The notes under the pieces were generated by a model. It was not told the origin of the DNA and searched no databases. It saw only the letters and a list, made by a program, of their open reading frames with translations. A program made the translations under genes and the position numbers. This document shows positions 45,377 through 53,931 of a stretch of 64,000 bases of DNA, one piece after another; position 1 is the stretch's first letter; every line of letters starts with the position of its first letter. Source of the DNA: Anaerocolumna sp. AGMB13020 (GTDB lineage: Bacteria > Bacillota > Clostridia > Lachnospirales > Lachnospiraceae); contig NZ_CP136910.1 of the NCBI RefSeq assembly GCF_033100115.1, positions 682,001 through 746,000 of the forward strand, in the 5' to 3' direction.

Positions 45377-45597
45377 TTTATACTCCCATCTGCATACTTT
45401 TTGCATGCGTAACATACCTGGGGGTGTAAAAGTTCCTTTCTTTCACCCAACCCCTCCTATTAATAGCCTGCAGTCTTTTCCCCTGTAAAGGTTGTCAGAC
45501 TTATTAATTTTATATGCATTGGCAGAAAAGAGTATAACTCAAATTGTTGTAAAGCCTATGTAAGGCTAACGAACTCCGGCACTGTATTGCATAAATT

Positions 45598-47079
45598 TCA
45601 CTTATGAAAATCACACCAAAATACTACCCCCTCCTCTTGATTCTGCACGCCATAGGAAAAACCCTGTGCCTCCTGGATGGCACGTACAATGGAAAGGCCC
45701 AAGCCAGTCCCGTTATCTTCCCTGGTTCTGGCACGGTTCCGTTTATAAAAGCTCTGCCACAGTTTATCAAGTTCCGCCTCCGGTATCGGCTGACTGCCGT
45801 TGTAGACAGAAAAGACAGCTTTATAATCCTGATTGCTTAAAGAGATGGATATTCTTTTTCCTGCTTCTCCATGATGAACGGCATTCATAATATAATTTGT
45901 CATAACCTGTTCTGTTCTGATTCTGTCTGCAAAAACAATAATATTATCCGGGATATCTGTTTCAGGCACAAAACCTTTTTCCTGAAAAATTTCATTATAT
46001 TTATCCAAAAGTGAGTACAAAAGCCGGGACAGATTAAACTCTTCTTTCTCAATAGTAAATCCTCCCTGCTTAAGCCTCGATAAGTCCAATAATTCCTTTA
46101 TCAAGACATCCATTTTCTCTGCTTCCTCCATAATAACTTCACAGTAAAAGTCCCGTTTCTGCTGATTACTGGTAACATCCTCTTTCAGTCCTTCAGCATA
46201 ACCTTGTATCAGAAACACCGGTGTCTTTAGTTCGTGGGATACATTGGCAATGAACTGTCTTTCATAATCAATATCCTGTGCCAGTTTCAAATTCATCTGA
46301 TTTAGTCTGTCAATCGCTGTATTTAAGCTACAGGAGAGCTCATTAATGCTGATTGAAAGTTCTCCCAGCTCATCTTTGGAATAGATTTTAAGTCTATCTG
46401 AGAAATCCAGTTTTGACATTCTGGCAGTTATTTTATTCATCTCTTTTATAGGTTTTGTAAACTTATCTGATATTAAGAAAGTAAAACATAGGGTTAACAG
46501 AATTGTCAGAAGACCGATCAACATGGTAAAACGATTGGATAAAGCTGCATTTTCTGATATCTCAGCCATTGGAACCCAAATAACGATGACCAGCCCGTCT
46601 TCCTTCTGGATCTGGTATCTTAAAGTGTTTATATCATAGTCCGGGTCTTTCGTAATGATAAATGGTGAAGGACTGTGCTTTTCTTCGCTGCCGCCTGGCT
46701 TCCCTTCCGGCGGCTTTCTGCTTTCACTATGAATAAGTCCGGCGGGCATACCTTTAGGACCATTGGTAACCGGGTAATAGATGTCCTCTTTTTCCTTGCC
46801 TATAACAATGGTACCACCCAATTCCTTTTCAATTCCGTTTATCTTTTTTACAAGTTCCTCCTCCTGCAAGACGGTTTTATAATCTGCCGTCCCAGCCGCA
46901 GCAATATGTTGACTCAAACAAAGCTCCAGCTCATTTCCGGCAGCCAGAAGCGCATTCTTTTTATGATAGATATAATATTTCTCCGCAAAGAAAGTATTAA
47001 AGGTGAATAGCAGAAGGGCAAAAACGATTATTACTGCCAGCATATATGAAAATAGTTTAATTCTGATTGATTTACGCAT
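45598..47079 (-). CDS. Sensor histidine kinase
   Basis: 493 residues. TM1 (LFSYMLAVIIVFALLLFTFNTFF), an extracytoplasmic domain of about 150 residues with a Pro/Gly/Lys-rich stretch, TM2 (FTMLIGLLTILLTLCFTFLIS), HAMP, HisKA with the phosphorylated His in FIANVSHELKTPVFLIQGYAEGL, and HATPase_c (N-box FADRIRTEQVMTNYIMNAVHH, GTGLGLSIVRAI). AAGGGG precedes the ATG. It follows its response regulator by 36 bp. Confidence 0.94.
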   Translation of the reverse strand: MRKSIRIKLFSYMLAVIIVFALLLFTFNTFFAEKYYIYHKKNALLAAGNELELCLSQHIAAAGTADYKTVLQEEELVKKINGIEKELGGTIVIGKEKEDIYYPVTNGPKGMPAGLIHSESRKPPEGKPGGSEEKHSPSPFIITKDPDYDINTLRYQIQKEDGLVIVIWVPMAEISENAALSNRFTMLIGLLTILLTLCFTFLISDKFTKPIKEMNKITARMSKLDFSDRLKIYSKDELGELSISINELSCSLNTAIDRLNQMNLKLAQDIDYERQFIANVSHELKTPVFLIQGYAEGLKEDVTSNQQKRDFYCEVIMEEAEKMDVLIKELLDLSRLKQGGFTIEKEEFNLSRLLYSLLDKYNEIFQEKGFVPETDIPDNIIVFADRIRTEQVMTNYIMNAVHHGEAGKRISISLSNQDYKAVFSVYNGSQPIPEAELDKLWQSFYKRNRARTREDNGTGLGLSIVRAIQEAQGFSYGVQNQEEGVVFWCDFHK

Positions 47080-47115
47080 TTGTATCCCCTTATAAACAAA
47101 GCTGATTTCTAACAG

Positions 47116-47796
47116 CTATCCTTCGAACCGGTATCCAAAACCCCGGATGGTGGTTATGCAGTCACCTTTTTCTTTTAATTTTATTCTTAACCTGTTTATA
47201 TGGGTATCAACTGTTCTTAAACCTCCATAATAATCATACCCCCAGACTCTTTGTAATAATTGCTCTCTGGAAACAATATTTTTTCCATATTCAATGAGGG
47301 TTATAAGAATGCTGTATTCTGTCGGGCTTAGACTGACTTCTTCTTCCCTTAACATCACCTGATGGCTGCCGGTATCAATTAACAGTTCTCCGTATCGATA
47401 TACACTATCTTTACCGCTTTTATCCAGCCTGCGAAAAAAAGCATTTAATCTTGCTACCAGCACTGTTGGTTTGACCGGTTTTCGGATATAATCGTCAGCT
47501 CCGATTTCCAGACCATGAACTTCATCAAAGTCCTCTCCTCTTGCGGTTAACATGATAATTGGAACCTGAGATTTTTTTCTGATTTCTCTGCATACTGTCC
47601 AGCCGTCGAATTCCGGTATCATGACATCAAGAAGTATCATATTGATTTCCTGCATTCTGCAATAGAAGATATCCATTGCCTCTCTTCCATCCTTTGCCTC
47701 TATAATATGATAACCTTCCTTTTCCAGAAAATCCTTCAGGAGAATCCTTATTTTAGTTTCGTCGTCCACCAGCAATATGGTCTTATCCGCAAGCAT
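47116..47796 (-). CDS. OmpR-family response regulator
   Basis: 226 residues. Receiver domain with acidic pocket DDE at the start, phospho-acceptor Asp in MILLDVMIPEFDG, and Lys in YIRKPVKP. C-terminal winged helix (LSPTEYSILITLIEYGKNIVSREQLLQRVWGYDYYGGLRTVDTHINRLRIKL, FGYRFEG). Partner of the kinase at 45598-47079. Its targets are not known; the YiiX-like amidase is next on the strand. Confidence 0.95.
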   Translation of the reverse strand: MLADKTILLVDDETKIRILLKDFLEKEGYHIIEAKDGREAMDIFYCRMQEINMILLDVMIPEFDGWTVCREIRKKSQVPIIMLTARGEDFDEVHGLEIGADDYIRKPVKPTVLVARLNAFFRRLDKSGKDSVYRYGELLIDTGSHQVMLREEEVSLSPTEYSILITLIEYGKNIVSREQLLQRVWGYDYYGGLRTVDTHINRLRIKLKEKGDCITTIRGFGYRFEG

Positions 47797-47995
47797 TTCT
47801 TAACCACCTTTTCTTGTATTCGTACTATCTCATATCAGAAACTTTTTTATCTGTTATAATCTGTAATTTCCCTGCCGTAAGTATAAATTTTTTATATGAA
47901 TTTTTAATCCGTCTAAACACAAAACTTATTAACCAATATAACAGGAATTTGTGGACAAAAAGTGACGGCTGAATTTAAACCTCAGGAACGGTAAT
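47797..47995. other. Intergenic region, no gene seen
   Basis: AT-rich sequence upstream of the response regulator. It should contain its promoter; a TATAAC -10-like box is present but without a convincing -35. Confidence 0.3.
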
Positions 47996-48031
47996 GGAGG
48001 AAGCTCTTACGGTATCGTAAGAACTTCCTCC
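47996..48031. terminator. Strong hairpin downstream of the EF-hand gene and its repeats
   Basis: GGAGGAAG (47996-48003) pairs with CTTCCTCC (48024-48031), and inside it TCTTACG (48005-48011) with CGTAAGA (48016-48022). T-rich sequence (TCCTTTTCT) follows on the plus strand; the minus side is less T-rich. Probably ends the minus-strand EF-hand transcript. Confidence 0.55.
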
Positions 48032-48113
48032 TCCTTTTCTAATCCGATCTTTGAGTGAAATGATTCCAAGTAACACTCCCTACCAAGTGTACTATAATTA
48101 AACATGAAACTAT

Positions 48114-48265
48114 ACTGACTAAATCGGTACTATCGTTCTCCATTAAGCTATACTGTCTAAATCGGTACTATCGTTCTCCATTAAGCTATACTGTCTAAAT
48201 CAGTACTATCGTTCTCCATTAAGCTATACTGTCTAAATCAGTTCTATCGTTCTCCATTAAGCTAT
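48114..48265. repeat. 38-bp tandem repeat, four copies
   Basis: Units at 48114-48151, 48152-48189, 48190-48227 and 48228-48265, differing at only a few positions, followed by a partial fifth inside the EF-hand gene's last codons. The unit derives from the 3' end of that gene, including its stop codon. Confidence 0.95.
48143..48257 (-). other. Three chained 12-codon micro-ORFs in the tandem repeats
   Basis: Each repeat read on the minus strand gives ATG...TAA for a 12-residue peptide, MENDSTDLDSIA (first copy MENDRTDLDSIA), at 48257-48219, 48219-48181 and 48181-48143. Each TAA shares its last A with the next ATG (TAATG), and the first ATG overlaps the stop of the EF-hand gene the same way. 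The peptide echoes that protein's own tail, STGLDSIA. A fourth start runs on into a 34-residue frame ending at 48039. No ribosome site lies before any of them, so only reinitiation could express them. Confidence 0.5.
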
Positions 48266-49195
48266 ACTGTCTAATCCTGTACTTCTTTCATCCTCTGTAT
48301 AACGGTAACTGTTTTCATATGCTTTAGCAACCTGCTGTCTCTGCCCTGCTGCTTCCATGGCTGTTTTTATTTCCTCCGCACTTATCTCACCATCACCATC
48401 GGTATCATACTTTGTAAAGAATTCCTCTGATGAAAGTGTATTCTCTGTACCAAGAAGGGATACCAGATTCTCATATTCATCGGCTGAAAGAGAACCATCT
48501 CCATCCAGATCTATCTCGGAAGAAAGTCCCCGTACAGGGGGTTCTGGCGGTGTAACCTGTGCTTTTTCTATACCACTTCTTACTTCCTCGGCACTAATCT
48601 TTCCGTCCTTATCCGTATCATACTGTGTGAAAAATTCTTCAGAGCTTAAGGGTTCCTCCGTGTTCAGCCCAGATACAAAGGCTTCGTACTCCTCCGTAGA
48701 TATATAACCGTCTCCGTCCGTATCTACCGCAGAAGAGAAACCTTCCTCAGATTCCTCTTCCTCCAATACAGGCGGGGGTGGAGGTGGCATTCTCTTCTCA
48801 GCGTTAACCGCTCTAAGTTCTTCTGCCGTGATTTCTCCGTCTTCATCCGTATCATACCTTGCAAAGAAATCCTCTGAGCTAAGGGCATTCTTTAATCCCA
48901 GCTGGTCTACAAGGTTTTCATACTCGTCTGAAGACAACGTTCCATCCCCATCCAAATCCAACGTGCTGCTATTGTCATCCTTGACATCTTCTTTTGTCTC
49001 CGCTTCTTTTACACTGCCTGTTTTCTGCATTAATCCCATAACATCTATCAGGGATAGATTGCTTCTAGCAGCCTTCTCCTCTTCCTCTGTAAGGGTATCT
49101 GTACTAACATTTGTAACTGCCTTCGTAGTTCCATTTTGGTAGTTTTTAGTCTGCTGATACCAGTTTACAGAATTGGAACTGATTGAATGAATCAT
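48257..49195 (-). CDS. Protein with six EF-hand calcium-binding loops
   Basis: 312 residues, very acidic, no signal peptide or membrane helix. Six canonical EF loops occur as three pairs: DLDGDGTLSSDE/DTDEDGEITAEE, DTDGDGYISTEE/DTDKDGKISAEE, DLDGDGSLSADE/DTDGDGEISAEE. The pairs repeat with a period of about 75 residues and are joined by linkers with poly-Pro (PPPPPP) and PPEPP. This indicates internal triplication. The N-terminal 60 residues (MIHSISSNSVNWYQQTKN) resemble other bacterial EF-hand proteins of unknown role. AAAGGAG precedes the ATG. It is probably a calcium buffer or sensor. Confidence 0.88.
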   Translation of the reverse strand: MIHSISSNSVNWYQQTKNYQNGTTKAVTNVSTDTLTEEEEKAARSNLSLIDVMGLMQKTGSVKEAETKEDVKDDNSSTLDLDGDGTLSSDEYENLVDQLGLKNALSSEDFFARYDTDEDGEITAEELRAVNAEKRMPPPPPPVLEEEESEEGFSSAVDTDGDGYISTEEYEAFVSGLNTEEPLSSEEFFTQYDTDKDGKISAEEVRSGIEKAQVTPPEPPVRGLSSEIDLDGDGSLSADEYENLVSLLGTENTLSSEEFFTKYDTDGDGEISAEEIKTAMEAAGQRQQVAKAYENSYRYTEDERSTGLDSIA

Positions 49196-49294
49196 AACAT
49201 TACTCCTTTTCAGTATTCTGTATTACCTCTTATACATCGGAAGTCCATGTTACAGTTCTGTCACAGCTGTGTGTCGGTTTGTTTACAACTGCTG

Positions 49295-50218
49295 CTATTT
49301 TGAAATTTCCAGGGTAAGGATTCCTATATCCGCTTTCTCTCCCGGAAAGTTGCATTGATGGGTATACTTGTTTTCTTTACCGAAACTGAATACGCTCCTC
49401 TTCATATAATCACCTTTTTCCTTATTTGAGAGTGTTTCCTCTACCAATACATAACTGGTCTGCGCCATTACTTTATAAGGAATTTTCTCTTCCTTGCCGT
49501 TCCGGATTTCTGTTGTAGCTATAACTTCATCCTGTTCGTTCATTTCCTTTAATACTAGTTTCTTAACCGGATCAACAAGCCTTACCGTTATTTTGATGCT
49601 GGTTTTTTTGGTGTTCATAATCTGTTTATCCATGTTCTCAGAAAGTGAAGTACCAATGGTTACAGTATACTCCGAATCCGCTGAACCGTCTCCAATATGA
49701 ACACCTTGCGTATTATTTATCAGATAAAAGCTTCCATCTGCCCTTCGATACACCGAATATGCTCTAAAGGAACTCATACAGTCTGTAGGAAGCAGAAAAG
49801 TTGCCTCTCCTATTTCTTCATTCCCGCTATCTGATACTTTGAGCTGGTTTGATACATCTGAAAATCCATCATCGGCAATTACCCCAATACCCTTGTCATC
49901 TTTGTTCTCTTCCTTTAAAAACCCTATAAAGTAACCATCAATGCCTTCAAAGCTTACGGTATCATTACCATAGCTACCTTCTAAGATATTGTCTTTTTTC
50001 TGTATGATCTCTCCCTTACTATTTACACCAAAGCCTGAGGAAATCAGCTCATTATATGTGCTGCCATCACCTGGAAATACCAGATAAGCCCCACAAAATT
50101 CATCTCCACCTGATTTCTGTTCCGGCAGGGCAAGACTGCAACCCGTTAAATGAATCAAAAGCAGTATGAGTAATATCATAGCATTGCTTCTTCTGTTATA
50201 CTGTCTATTCCTCCTCAT
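49295..50218 (-). CDS. Lipoprotein of unknown function
   Basis: 307 residues. Signal peptide with a lipobox (ILLILLLIHLTGCSLA). The mature part is a beta-rich exported domain I do not recognise; it contains repeated strand-like segments (YEG-type glycine turns, SIKITVRLVDPVKKLVLKEM, YVLVEETL). Its start overlaps the XRE gene by 14 nt with AAGAGG upstream, so the two are translationally coupled and the three genes 51484-49295 form an operon. Confidence 0.8.
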   Translation of the reverse strand: MRRNRQYNRRSNAMILLILLLIHLTGCSLALPEQKSGGDEFCGAYLVFPGDGSTYNELISSGFGVNSKGEIIQKKDNILEGSYGNDTVSFEGIDGYFIGFLKEENKDDKGIGVIADDGFSDVSNQLKVSDSGNEEIGEATFLLPTDCMSSFRAYSVYRRADGSFYLINNTQGVHIGDGSADSEYTVTIGTSLSENMDKQIMNTKKTSIKITVRLVDPVKKLVLKEMNEQDEVIATTEIRNGKEEKIPYKVMAQTSYVLVEETLSNKEKGDYMKRSVFSFGKENKYTHQCNFPGEKADIGILTLEISK

Positions 50219-50438
50219 TCTCTTCCTCCTCTAATATCCCGTCACAATCCAGTATGTCCCCTACATTACAATTAAGATAATGACATATTTTGTTTAAAGT
50301 TACAAAACGAACACCTTTTGCCTTCCCGCTTCTAAGTACTGACAGATTTGCTTCCGTAATGCCGATTAAACCGCACAATTCCTTGGAAGTCATGTGTCGT
50401 TCTTTCAGAATTTCATCCAGATGAATACTGATTGCCAT
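50205..50438 (-). CDS. Small XRE/Cro-type regulator (YozG-like)
   Basis: 77 residues forming one helix-turn-helix (LDEILKERHMTSKELCGLIGITEANLSVLRSGKAKGVRFVTLNKICHYLNCNVGDIL) and an acidic tail. This short type is commonly encoded beside a DUF2975-like membrane protein, as here. A likely function is control of its own operon, whose promoter carries an inverted repeat (51517-51544). Confidence 0.9.
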   Translation of the reverse strand: MAISIHLDEILKERHMTSKELCGLIGITEANLSVLRSGKAKGVRFVTLNKICHYLNCNVGDILDCDGILEEEENEEE

Positions 50439-50482
50439 AATTCCCTCTCTTCATATAAGCAGATTTATAATCATTTAACTTC

Positions 50483-51484
50483 TTATATATATAACTCATC
50501 ATTTTCCTTAAGTCTGCCTGCTTCCTTAAAATAACCGGACAGAATCATAGATACAAAAGCTGTAATCAGGGGAAACAGCGGCAGATAGATATTAATTGTT
50601 AAGTCCTTTAAATATCCGCATATTATAAGCTGAAGTAAATTCGAAGCAAGCCCGCATATTACGCCCCCATAGATAGCAATTTTACTAACCCTTCCAAGTG
50701 CAATTGCAGCCGTCTGTTCCTCTTTCTTTAAATGTCTATCCGTCATAGCTTCTAAGAGATCGATTCCTTTTACAAAAATCCATATTGTTAAGACAACAGG
50801 TATACTGTTAATAGCATATAGGAGAAAGAGTAAGATTATTTTAATATTACCGGCAGTTTCAGCTGCACCTTCTGTCTGCGCACTCCGCGATACTTCTGTT
50901 AAAACAGGATATATCCTACAAAAGCTATAAATTATCGTATAAAGATATGTTCCTGCTTTTAGCAGTAGCTGCAGCTGTCTGATCATTGGAATACTCTTAT
51001 GGTAACTGGCAGGAGCCAGGACAATATCTGCACTCTTAAGCAGAAAATAGCTAAGCCACATCCCCCAGAAAAGGAACGCCAGAATTGCTTTGATACTTAT
51101 GACCATTACCTCAGAGCCATAATCCGGGAAAAGTCTTATTACCATTATCCCCGGATTAATAAAGAAGTAGATCAGAAAAAGGCTGTAAACGGATATAATC
51201 GGCAGCAGGAACCCTGCTGCAGGCTTGTTCCCTGCCTTCCTGCTAATGAACCAATATATGAACGGAATTAACGCCAGACACAGATAAACTGCAATAGCCA
51301 CACCGTTTCCTATAGCAGAAGCAAGAGACAGCAAGCGCAAACCCTTCCCCAAAAGTTCAAAAGGAACATACATGAGCTGAAATCCGTTAATTATACCTAG
51401 ATACAGATGTGCAAGTACCGCTGCCCCAACGGATAAGAAGGCCGAAAACATCAACGACAGCCTAATATCTTTTACAAAAGCCAT
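50483..51484 (-). CDS. DUF2975-like multi-pass membrane protein
   Basis: 333 residues with about eight hydrophobic helices in two similar halves. The C-terminal AGRLKENDELYI tail and the position next to a YozG-like regulator match DUF2975-type proteins, whose function is unknown. GGGAGGATGTT precedes the ATG. First gene of a three-gene operon. Longer than the usual single DUF2975 (about 160 residues), consistent with a duplicated or extended form. Confidence 0.7.
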   Translation of the reverse strand: MAFVKDIRLSLMFSAFLSVGAAVLAHLYLGIINGFQLMYVPFELLGKGLRLLSLASAIGNGVAIAVYLCLALIPFIYWFISRKAGNKPAAGFLLPIISVYSLFLIYFFINPGIMVIRLFPDYGSEVMVISIKAILAFLFWGMWLSYFLLKSADIVLAPASYHKSIPMIRQLQLLLKAGTYLYTIIYSFCRIYPVLTEVSRSAQTEGAAETAGNIKIILLFLLYAINSIPVVLTIWIFVKGIDLLEAMTDRHLKKEEQTAAIALGRVSKIAIYGGVICGLASNLLQLIICGYLKDLTINIYLPLFPLITAFVSMILSGYFKEAGRLKENDELYI

Positions 51485-51516
51485 AACATCCTCCCATGAA
51501 ATACTATTATTGTTTT

Positions 51517-51544
51517 ACGATAATTATATGAACATTATTATCGT
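51517..51544. promoter_or_regulatory. Inverted repeat in the DUF2975/XRE promoter
   Basis: ACGATAAT (51517-51524) and ATTATCGT (51537-51544) are perfect arms 12 nt apart. One arm overlaps the -10 box and the other lies in the spacer, so a bound repressor would block the promoter. The XRE protein of the operon is the obvious candidate. Confidence 0.5.
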
Positions 51545-51551
51545 TTGTCAA
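51523..51551 (-). promoter_or_regulatory. Consensus promoter of the DUF2975/XRE/lipoprotein operon
   Basis: Minus strand: -35 TTGACA (51551-51546), 17-nt spacer, -10 TATAAT (51528-51523), exactly consensus. Confidence 0.8.
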
Positions 51552-51578
51552 TAATTATTTTATTTACAGAAGTAGTTA

Positions 51579-51607
51579 TTGAGTTCTATTCCAGGATAAT
51601 ATATAAT
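51579..51607 (+). promoter_or_regulatory. Promoter of the membrane alpha/beta hydrolase
   Basis: -35 TTGAGT (51579-51584), 17-nt spacer, -10 TATAAT (51602-51607). Start about 20 nt before the ATG at 51635. Confidence 0.65.
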
Positions 51608-51634
51608 TGAATAATATTGGAAAGGAACTGGCAA

Positions 51635-53869
51635 ATGAAAACAATTAGAAAAATAAAGTCTGTCTTTAAGGCAGTACCAATAAAAGTTAAAAATTTCTTT
51701 CAGTTAATGCTATCAAAATGTAAAAATTGGGCTAATCGTAATTTTAAGGACACCGGTAAACCTCTGTCGCTTCTTACTGATATTTTAACAAGTATGCTGC
51801 TGGCTTTGATGCTGTTAGATTCAGGCCTTCCAAAAGCAGTAAGCTTTCTGCTGGCATTCGTAGTATTCTTCCTTCTGCTGAACCTGCTGCGGCTGATTGT
51901 ATTACCTTTGCTGAAAGTGTTCTTGAAGATCTCTCCCAGAAGCGTTTATCTTTTTCTTCAGTTATTTATTTTATTTGCATACCTTTGGGATTTTTCCTTA
52001 AACAGCGGTGGTGAGAATACCTACTTGATTTCCAGAATAGCAGCCGTAATTCTTACAATAGCATTTCTTATTATGCTGCGCTGTTGTTATGCAATTTTCA
52101 AGCTTCGCAGGAAGACCCCTTCCTTATTTGTGATATTAATGATTACTCTTATCCTGACAGGTGCAGGAGGGTACTTATGCATTGGCACCGGCTTTTCCTA
52201 TAATTACGTTGATAAATATCTTAACCTATACAAAGAAGATATTACTTCCTCCTACTCCGGCAAACTTAAAAAAGGTACGCTTGAAACTTTGTTTATAGAT
52301 TATGGTACAAATAAGGAGGAAATAAAATCAAGAACTGCCAACCTGTCAAGTTATGTTGTGTATGAGGGTTTCACGAAAAAAATCAGAGATTTCTACTGGG
52401 GTTACAGTATTGATAAAGTTCCTTTAAAAGGCAGGGTATGGTACCCTGCTGACGGTGATAATTATCCGGTATTATTTATAGTCCACGGAAACCACATCAT
52501 GACCGCAACTTCCTACAAAGGTTATGACTACCTGGGTGAATATCTTGCCAGTTACGGTTATGTAGTGATTTCCGTAGATGAAAGCTTTCTAAATGGATAT
52601 ATCAACAATGGTTTATCCGGGGAGAACGATGCAAGAGCAATTCTCTTGCTAAAAAACATGGAAGAAATGAAACGAAAGAACAAAGAAGAAGGAAATCCGC
52701 TGTACGGAAAAATGGATTTTAACAACCTGACTCTTGCCGGTCATTCCAGAGGCGGTGAGGCTGTTACCGTAGCTGCTCTCTACAACTCATTAAAGCGTCT
52801 TCCGGATAACGGTAATATAAGCCTTTCCTATGATTTTGATATCAGCTCCATAATAGCCATTGCTCCTTGCGCCGATCAGTATCGTCCCTCGAACAGGGAT
52901 GTATCGCTGACCGATGTGAATTATCTGTTAATTCACGGAGCCAATGACCAGGATGTTTCCTACATGATGGGTGAGAAGCAATATAACAATATTTCCTTTA
53001 CCGGTGAAGATGACTTTTTCAAATCCTACCTATACATAGCGGATGCAAATCATGGACAGTTCAATACCAAATGGGGAAGGTTTGATATCAGTGCTCCTTT
53101 TAATATGATGCTTAATACCAAGAATCTCTTAAACCCATCCATACAGCAGGATATCCTGAAAATAACTGTGAAGGAGTTTCTGGATGCTACAATAAAAAAA
53201 GAGGCTGCTGCCAGGGATTTCTTCCGTGACAGTAACGCAATGCGCTCTGAACTTCCGGTTAATCTTTATCTGAACGGTTATGAAGACAGCAGCTTTGATA
53301 CTATCTGCAATTACGAAGAAGATACGGATATTACAACGGCAACCAAAGAAAATGTCAGCTTATCCTCCGCCAGCGCTTCCTATTGGTATGAGACCCAGGT
53401 ATATTATGAATTAAATGGTCCTGACCGTGATAATTATGCCTTAATCTATTCCTGGAAAGACTCTTTATCCTCCTATTACAATATTGCTTTTGAAACACCT
53501 TATTCTGAGCCGATGAAGTACTTGCAATTTAATGTGATGGATGATAGGGAATTCGTTGAAAAAGAGAATGAAATAGATCCTCTGGATTTTACCGTCAAAC
53601 TTACTGACTCAAAAGGAGAAACCGCATCCTTAACCTTAACGGACTATGCCACTACCTATCCTTCTCTGCCTGTAATGACTACGAAACTTCAATTTTTTCA
53701 TAACACACCGGTATTTAAACATTATTTTCAGACTGTTCGACTGCCTCTTGAAGCCTTTCAGAGCAATAATAGAAATATTGATACCTCTGACATTACAGAT
53801 ATCCGCTTTCTGTTCAATAAACTGGAGACCGGAAAAATAAAGCTTGATAATATTGGTTTCGCAAGATAA
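51635..53869 (+). CDS. Membrane-anchored alpha/beta hydrolase (PET-hydrolase/BAAT-like esterase)
   Basis: 744 residues. Four or five N-terminal membrane helices (to about residue 200) are followed by an extracytoplasmic alpha/beta hydrolase: VLFIVHGNH (oxyanion strand), SYGYVVISVDESFLNG, the nucleophile elbow LAGHSRGGEAV, LLIHGANDQDVSY (Asp) and a His in YIADANHGQFN. About 250 further residues form a beta-rich C-terminal domain of unknown type. The ATG at 51635 follows AAAGGAA; a TTG six codons upstream is not needed. Predicted surface esterase or lipase; substrate unknown. Confidence 0.82.
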   Translation: MKTIRKIKSVFKAVPIKVKNFFQLMLSKCKNWANRNFKDTGKPLSLLTDILTSMLLALMLLDSGLPKAVSFLLAFVVFFLLLNLLRLIVLPLLKVFLKISPRSVYLFLQLFILFAYLWDFSLNSGGENTYLISRIAAVILTIAFLIMLRCCYAIFKLRRKTPSLFVILMITLILTGAGGYLCIGTGFSYNYVDKYLNLYKEDITSSYSGKLKKGTLETLFIDYGTNKEEIKSRTANLSSYVVYEGFTKKIRDFYWGYSIDKVPLKGRVWYPADGDNYPVLFIVHGNHIMTATSYKGYDYLGEYLASYGYVVISVDESFLNGYINNGLSGENDARAILLLKNMEEMKRKNKEEGNPLYGKMDFNNLTLAGHSRGGEAVTVAALYNSLKRLPDNGNISLSYDFDISSIIAIAPCADQYRPSNRDVSLTDVNYLLIHGANDQDVSYMMGEKQYNNISFTGEDDFFKSYLYIADANHGQFNTKWGRFDISAPFNMMLNTKNLLNPSIQQDILKITVKEFLDATIKKEAAARDFFRDSNAMRSELPVNLYLNGYEDSSFDTICNYEEDTDITTATKENVSLSSASASYWYETQVYYELNGPDRDNYALIYSWKDSLSSYYNIAFETPYSEPMKYLQFNVMDDREFVEKENEIDPLDFTVKLTDSKGETASLTLTDYATTYPSLPVMTTKLQFFHNTPVFKHYFQTVRLPLEAFQSNNRNIDTSDITDIRFLFNKLETGKIKLDNIGFAR

Positions 53870-53931
53870 TTCATAAAAGCAAAATAAAATTGCAACTTCT
53901 GCATAGATTATATTAAAAACAGGTATTAACC

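Noticed and set aside
48114..48265. Possible CRISPR array
   Set aside because: The 38-bp units are directly adjacent with no unique spacers, and no cas genes are nearby.
48357..49142. Serine-rich plus-strand frames opposite the EF-hand gene
   Set aside because: They are the antisense of repeated Asp/Glu-rich EF-hand codons, which naturally gives Ser/Val-rich open frames.
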